Source of the DNA: Actinomycetota bacterium
Lineage (GTDB): Bacteria > Cyanobacteriota > Vampirovibrionia > Obscuribacterales > Obscuribacteraceae
DNA length: 8,064 nucleotides
Direction: 5' to 3'
NCBI GenBank assembly: GCA_903970355.1
Contig: CAJCIF010000441.1
Location: forward strand, 1 to 8,064
Below, piece after piece: positions 5,920 to 8,064 of this stretch. Each line of letters starts with the position of its first letter. The first letter of the stretch is position 1. Under the pieces are notes generated by a model. The model made no database searches and was not told where the DNA came from. It worked only from the letters and a program-made list of their open reading frames with translations. The position numbers and the translations under genes were made by a program.

Positions 5920-6651
5920 ATGCCAACGAATCTCCCCCGAAAAGCGTTGATTTCGATATCGAGCTTTAACGGTGCTATCTATCCAGGCGGTCTTAAGACT
6001 GGTCTTTTCTATACAGAAGCCTTGCACCCATTCGAAGTACTAACCGAAGCCGGCTTTGAAGTGGATCTGGCCTCCGAAACCGGTACCTGCGGAATCGACC
6101 AGGTGTCGCTAATGGAACATTTTCTTTCTGGAAGTGACAAAGCGGCTTACGACAATCCAAAGCATCCGTTCAACATCAAGCTCCACTCACAGCTCAAGAA
6201 GGCATCTGAGTTGAATAGCAAGGATTATGGATTGTTCTTTGCCTCGGCCGGTCACGCTGCGCTTTATGACTATCCGACTGCGAAAGGACTGCAGGCGGTC
6301 GCAGCCGATATTTGGGAGCGCGGAGGCATCGTCGGCACCGTGTGCCATGGTCCTGCGATTCTGCCGGGCATTATTGATGCGAAGACCGGAAAATCGATCA
6401 TTGAAGGCAAGACGGTGACCGGTTTCACGCTTGAAGGGGAAATGCTTTTGGGAATTCTCGGTAAGTTGAAAGAAGACAAAGTCACTCTTGTCGTCGATGC
6501 GGTCACCGCAGTCGGTGCGTACTACAGTTCTTCGATGGGAGCTATGGACGATTACTCCGTCACCAGTGGCCGCCTTGTGACGGGAACGAATCCTGCCAGT
6601 GCTCGAAGTGCTACCGAAAGGGCTGTAAAGGCTTTTGATAGCCTGAGATAA
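5920..6651 (+). CDS. DJ-1/PfpI family protein, Hsp31-type (probable glyoxalase III / deglycase)
   Basis: 243 residues, near the 237 of yeast Hsp31, which it resembles along its whole length as I recall that sequence. The family converts methylglyoxal to lactate without glutathione (glyoxalase III) and has chaperone or deglycase activity. The catalytic triad is visible: Glu33 in EALHPFEV, Cys142 at the nucleophile elbow and His143 in VCHGPAIL. Other family blocks are GFEVDLASETG (45-55), FFASAGHAALYDYP (106-119), EGKTVTGFT (162-170) and DDYSVTSGRLVTGTNPASA (210-228). The ATG at 5920 has AAAAGGA seven bases upstream. By hand count, G+C over 6001-6600 is 314/600, somewhat richer than nearby TPR and glpD stretches I sampled, but not enough to argue transfer. 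It is convergent with the metalloprotease gene, 16 bases away, with no terminator visible. Cytoplasmic. Confidence 0.92.
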   Translation: MPTNLPRKALISISSFNGAIYPGGLKTGLFYTEALHPFEVLTEAGFEVDLASETGTCGIDQVSLMEHFLSGSDKAAYDNPKHPFNIKLHSQLKKASELNSKDYGLFFASAGHAALYDYPTAKGLQAVAADIWERGGIVGTVCHGPAILPGIIDAKTGKSIIEGKTVTGFTLEGEMLLGILGKLKEDKVTLVVDAVTAVGAYYSSSMGAMDDYSVTSGRLVTGTNPASARSATERAVKAFDSLR

Positions 6652-6667
6652 GAAAATTCCGTTTAGC

Positions 6668-7639
6668 CTAGACCGCGAAACCCTGATAAACGGTGTTCTG
6701 AAATCGCGCCGCCGGATTATTTTCAGTACGGCGAATGAATTGTATAAATTCGCTTTGCGCCTTTTCGATCGAGAAGCCAAACTGTTGTTGAAAGGCGGTT
6801 TCAAAAGGTGTGCCACCACCGAGCCGCTTACTGAAAACGGCCCAATTTAGAAAAAACTTCGATGGAGAATCACTCATGTGGCAAGCCATGAACTCAACAA
6901 AAAGTCCACCAATATGTTCACCGATAAACAATTTGCCTGTATTACGAAATTCAGCAATGTCGGAAGAGACTCTAAAATTTTGAAAAACATCCTCTACGTT
7001 TTGCGCCGATACTTGAGACAACTTTTTAGCCTGCTGCTGCAAAGCCTTAGAGCCAATCCCGAGCTCACGACAACAATGCGCACCGACACTGCAAGCTATG
7101 CCCTCGACTAAGTAAGTAGGTAATGCCGGTTGGGTGGCACCAAACCGAGCCATGATGACGTGCTCAATCTCATGTCCTGCAACATACCAATCATAAGCCT
7201 CAGTGGACCCCGTAAATCCCTGAGCGTGCGATACGAATGCGCGAGCACCTAGTGCGCGGCCACCCATGCGAGTGTTTATTAAACTAGCAATCTTCTGCTC
7301 AGATGCCAACCCTACTTCTAACGGCCGGTTGACGCGGGGGTCATTCTTGAGTCCTTGAATATTCAAATCGAAATCAAAAATCTGATGCAATCGCGAGCAT
7401 ATTTCTTGTGAACCCGGCAAATTGACGTCGGAGCGCAACCGAATTTTGTCGTCGCTTGTAATGGGAGGAAGAGCGTTTAGCAATTGCTCCAGCGGCGGTG
7501 ACCCGTCATTGGCAGAAGCTAATAGTCCAGTAAAAAAAATCGAAGGGCAAATAGTCGCTGCGAGCAACAATAATGTACTTTTGGTGCGCGTTGCGTTCTC
7601 AAAAGCGATCTGCTCAAAAGCCATCTGCTTAAAAGCCAT
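6668..7639 (-). CDS. Exported HExxH metalloprotease-like protein (gluzincin-type)
   Basis: 323 residues from the ATG at 7639-7637. The N-terminus repeats MAFKQ/MAFEQ/IAFEN, then basic RTK and a hydrophobic segment (about 22-41) with a likely signal-peptidase cut after LLASA at residue 43. The zinc-site motif is AGHEIEHVIM: His156, Glu157, His160. Nineteen residues on comes YLVEGIACSVGAH, where Glu179 in EG.A is the expected third ligand of gluzincin/peptidase-MA proteins. The rest is helical, with LFVEFMACHM and a C-terminal FIQFIRR. It is therefore probably a secreted zinc peptidase, although substrate and family are unknown and activity is inferred only from the motif. A second ATG at 7624-7622 is an equally plausible start. 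The frame overlaps the upstream TPR gene by 11 bases and lacks a clear Shine-Dalgarno, suggesting translational coupling. Confidence 0.75.
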   Translation of the reverse strand: MAFKQMAFEQIAFENATRTKSTLLLLAATICPSIFFTGLLASANDGSPPLEQLLNALPPITSDDKIRLRSDVNLPGSQEICSRLHQIFDFDLNIQGLKNDPRVNRPLEVGLASEQKIASLINTRMGGRALGARAFVSHAQGFTGSTEAYDWYVAGHEIEHVIMARFGATQPALPTYLVEGIACSVGAHCCRELGIGSKALQQQAKKLSQVSAQNVEDVFQNFRVSSDIAEFRNTGKLFIGEHIGGLFVEFMACHMSDSPSKFFLNWAVFSKRLGGGTPFETAFQQQFGFSIEKAQSEFIQFIRRTENNPAARFQNTVYQGFAV

Positions 7640-7642
7640 CTG
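7598..7642 (-). repeat. 15-bp tandem triplication across the metalloprotease start codon
   Basis: Three adjacent 15-base units lie at 7598-7612, 7613-7627 and 7628-7642. On the minus strand the unit is CAGATGGCTTTTRAG; the innermost copy has ATC for ATG and the outermost has AAG for GAG. Each unit codes Q-(M/I)-A-F-(K/E). The array duplicates the start codon (7639 and 7624) and includes the stop codon of the upstream TPR gene. Confidence 0.9.
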
Positions 7643-7979
7643 TAGGTTTTTTGGTGAAAGTGCCCATGCGCTCGTTGAGATAAAGAAAGCTTGTATAGAT
7701 TTCGTCGTAAGCGGAGCCAGTTAAAAATCCGAGCGCTTCAGAATACAGTGCGTATGCGTCTTCGTATCTGCGTTGCGCAACATAGCACTTACCTAGAAAA
7801 TCAATAATTCGTGCTTCTTCCTGGCGCGGTCCGGAACCGTTGCGCCAGGCATTGAGCGCACCTTTAAACTTTTCCGCCGCACCTGCATAATCACCGCGAG
7901 AAACGAGCTGCTGGCCCTGTTGCAAAAGAGCATCGGTAGATCTTCTTAAAACCCCGAATCGGTCGCCGCCGGATCTCAA
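7629..7979 (-). CDS. Small TPR protein
   Basis: 116 residues with two TPR-like units: LLQQGQQLVSRGDYAGAAEKF (about 18-38) and IDFLGKCYVAQRRYEDAYAL (about 59-78), about 41 residues apart, followed by a partial third helix near LYLNERM. No signal peptide or membrane segment, so cytoplasmic if the start is right. The start is TTG at 7979-7977. An in-frame TAA immediately precedes it, no ATG occurs before the first repeat, and AGAGGTG at 7990-7984 lies four bases upstream. It starts ten bases after the stop of the panE-like fragment and ends by overlapping the metalloprotease ATG by 11 bases. It is thus the middle gene of a tight minus-strand operon. The repeats imply binding to a protein partner, for which the adjacent protease or its handling is a candidate, by context only. 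Confidence 0.75.
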   Translation of the reverse strand: MRSGGDRFGVLRRSTDALLQQGQQLVSRGDYAGAAEKFKGALNAWRNGSGPRQEEARIIDFLGKCYVAQRRYEDAYALYSEALGFLTGSAYDEIYTSFLYLNERMGTFTKKPTDGF

Positions 7980-7983
7980 TTAA

Positions 7984-7990
7984 CACCTCT
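7984..7990 (-). promoter_or_regulatory. Ribosome binding site supporting the TTG start of the small TPR gene
   Basis: AGAGGTG on the minus strand, four bases before TTG 7979-7977. Its first base is the last base of the panE-like TGA stop, so termination of that gene would deliver ribosomes directly to this site. Confidence 0.65.
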
Positions 7991-8064
7991 CAGTTGGTCT
8001 TTTCTAAAAGTTTTACAAGGGCAGTTACTGAGTTGTTTACTGGTGTTGGTATACCCAGCGTTTT
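7990..8064 (-). CDS. panE: C-terminal end of probable 2-dehydropantoate 2-reductase (cut by window edge)
   Basis: The last 24 codons of a gene entering from the right edge, ending with TGA at 7992-7990. The peptide contains LGIPTPVNNSVTALVKLLE and ends KTN. The GIPTPVN block followed by a helix (A/V)ALVKLLE is the usual C-terminal signature of ketopantoate reductase (PanE/ApbA), which reduces 2-dehydropantoate to pantoate with NADPH on the way to pantothenate and CoA. The fragment is short, so the call rests on one motif; another PanE-like reductase with a different substrate is possible. The next gene starts ten bases downstream, so this is the promoter-proximal member of the visible operon. 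Confidence 0.62.
   Translation of the reverse strand, partial: KTLGIPTPVNNSVTALVKLLEKTN

Noticed and set aside
5920..6651. Horizontal acquisition of the DJ-1/Hsp31-type gene from a eukaryote, because of strong likeness to yeast Hsp31
   Set aside because: Hsp31-like proteins of this length are widespread in bacteria, and the G+C difference from neighbours is slight.
6187..6819. Minus-strand 210-residue open frame antisense to the DJ-1/PfpI gene
   Set aside because: It overlaps a gene with clear family motifs and a catalytic triad, has Arg/Ser-rich composition typical of antisense shadows, and runs into the end of the metalloprotease gene.

Overview
The window is bacterial chromosomal DNA of middling G+C content. 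Seven complete protein genes or likely genes plus one more TPR gene are packed closely, with two further genes cut by the window edges. No rRNA, tRNA, CRISPR array, insertion sequence, phage gene or convincing rho-independent terminator was seen. The lineage cannot be fixed from sequence alone. Several TPR proteins of the kinesin-light-chain kind, some secreted, together with exported proteins of unknown role and fairly tight gene spacing, would suit a Melainabacteria/Obscuribacterales-like (non-photosynthetic cyanobacterial sister) genome. This is a guess from style, not from a marker gene.

Layout. (1) Positions 1-598, minus strand: the N-terminal half of aspartate-semialdehyde dehydrogenase, running off the left edge. 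(2) 599-812: a divergent intergenic region. (3) 813-4739, plus strand: a likely three-gene transcription unit. It holds a CorA-type Mg2+/Co2+ channel, an exported protein with at least five 42-residue TPR repeats, and an FAD-dependent glycerol-3-phosphate dehydrogenase (GlpD). A short direct repeat lies between the first two genes. (4) 4769-5317, minus strand: an unrecognised 182-residue protein, convergent with glpD. (5) 5318-5513: a divergent regulatory region with a direct repeat, inverted repeats and a possible nine-codon leader peptide that runs into a hairpin. (6) 5514-6651, plus strand: a two-gene unit with a SnoaL/NTF2-like protein and a DJ-1/PfpI protein of the Hsp31 (glyoxalase III) type. 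(7) 6668-8064, minus strand: a likely operon read from the right edge. It contains the last 24 codons of what looks like ketopantoate reductase (PanE/ApbA), a small TPR protein starting at TTG, and an exported HExxH metalloprotease-like protein. The last gene's start codon lies inside a 15-bp tandem triplication and overlaps the end of the TPR gene.

How the genes may fit together. GlpD oxidises glycerol 3-phosphate to dihydroxyacetone phosphate, the main source of methylglyoxal. The Hsp31-type protein downstream belongs to a family that detoxifies methylglyoxal. The two are in separate transcription units, so the link is only suggestive. The asd and panE fragments are ordinary biosynthetic genes (aspartate-family amino acids; pantothenate/CoA). 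The least explained items are the secreted TPR protein between corA and glpD, the 182-residue protein, the TPR/metalloprotease pair, and the leader-peptide arrangement before the SnoaL gene.
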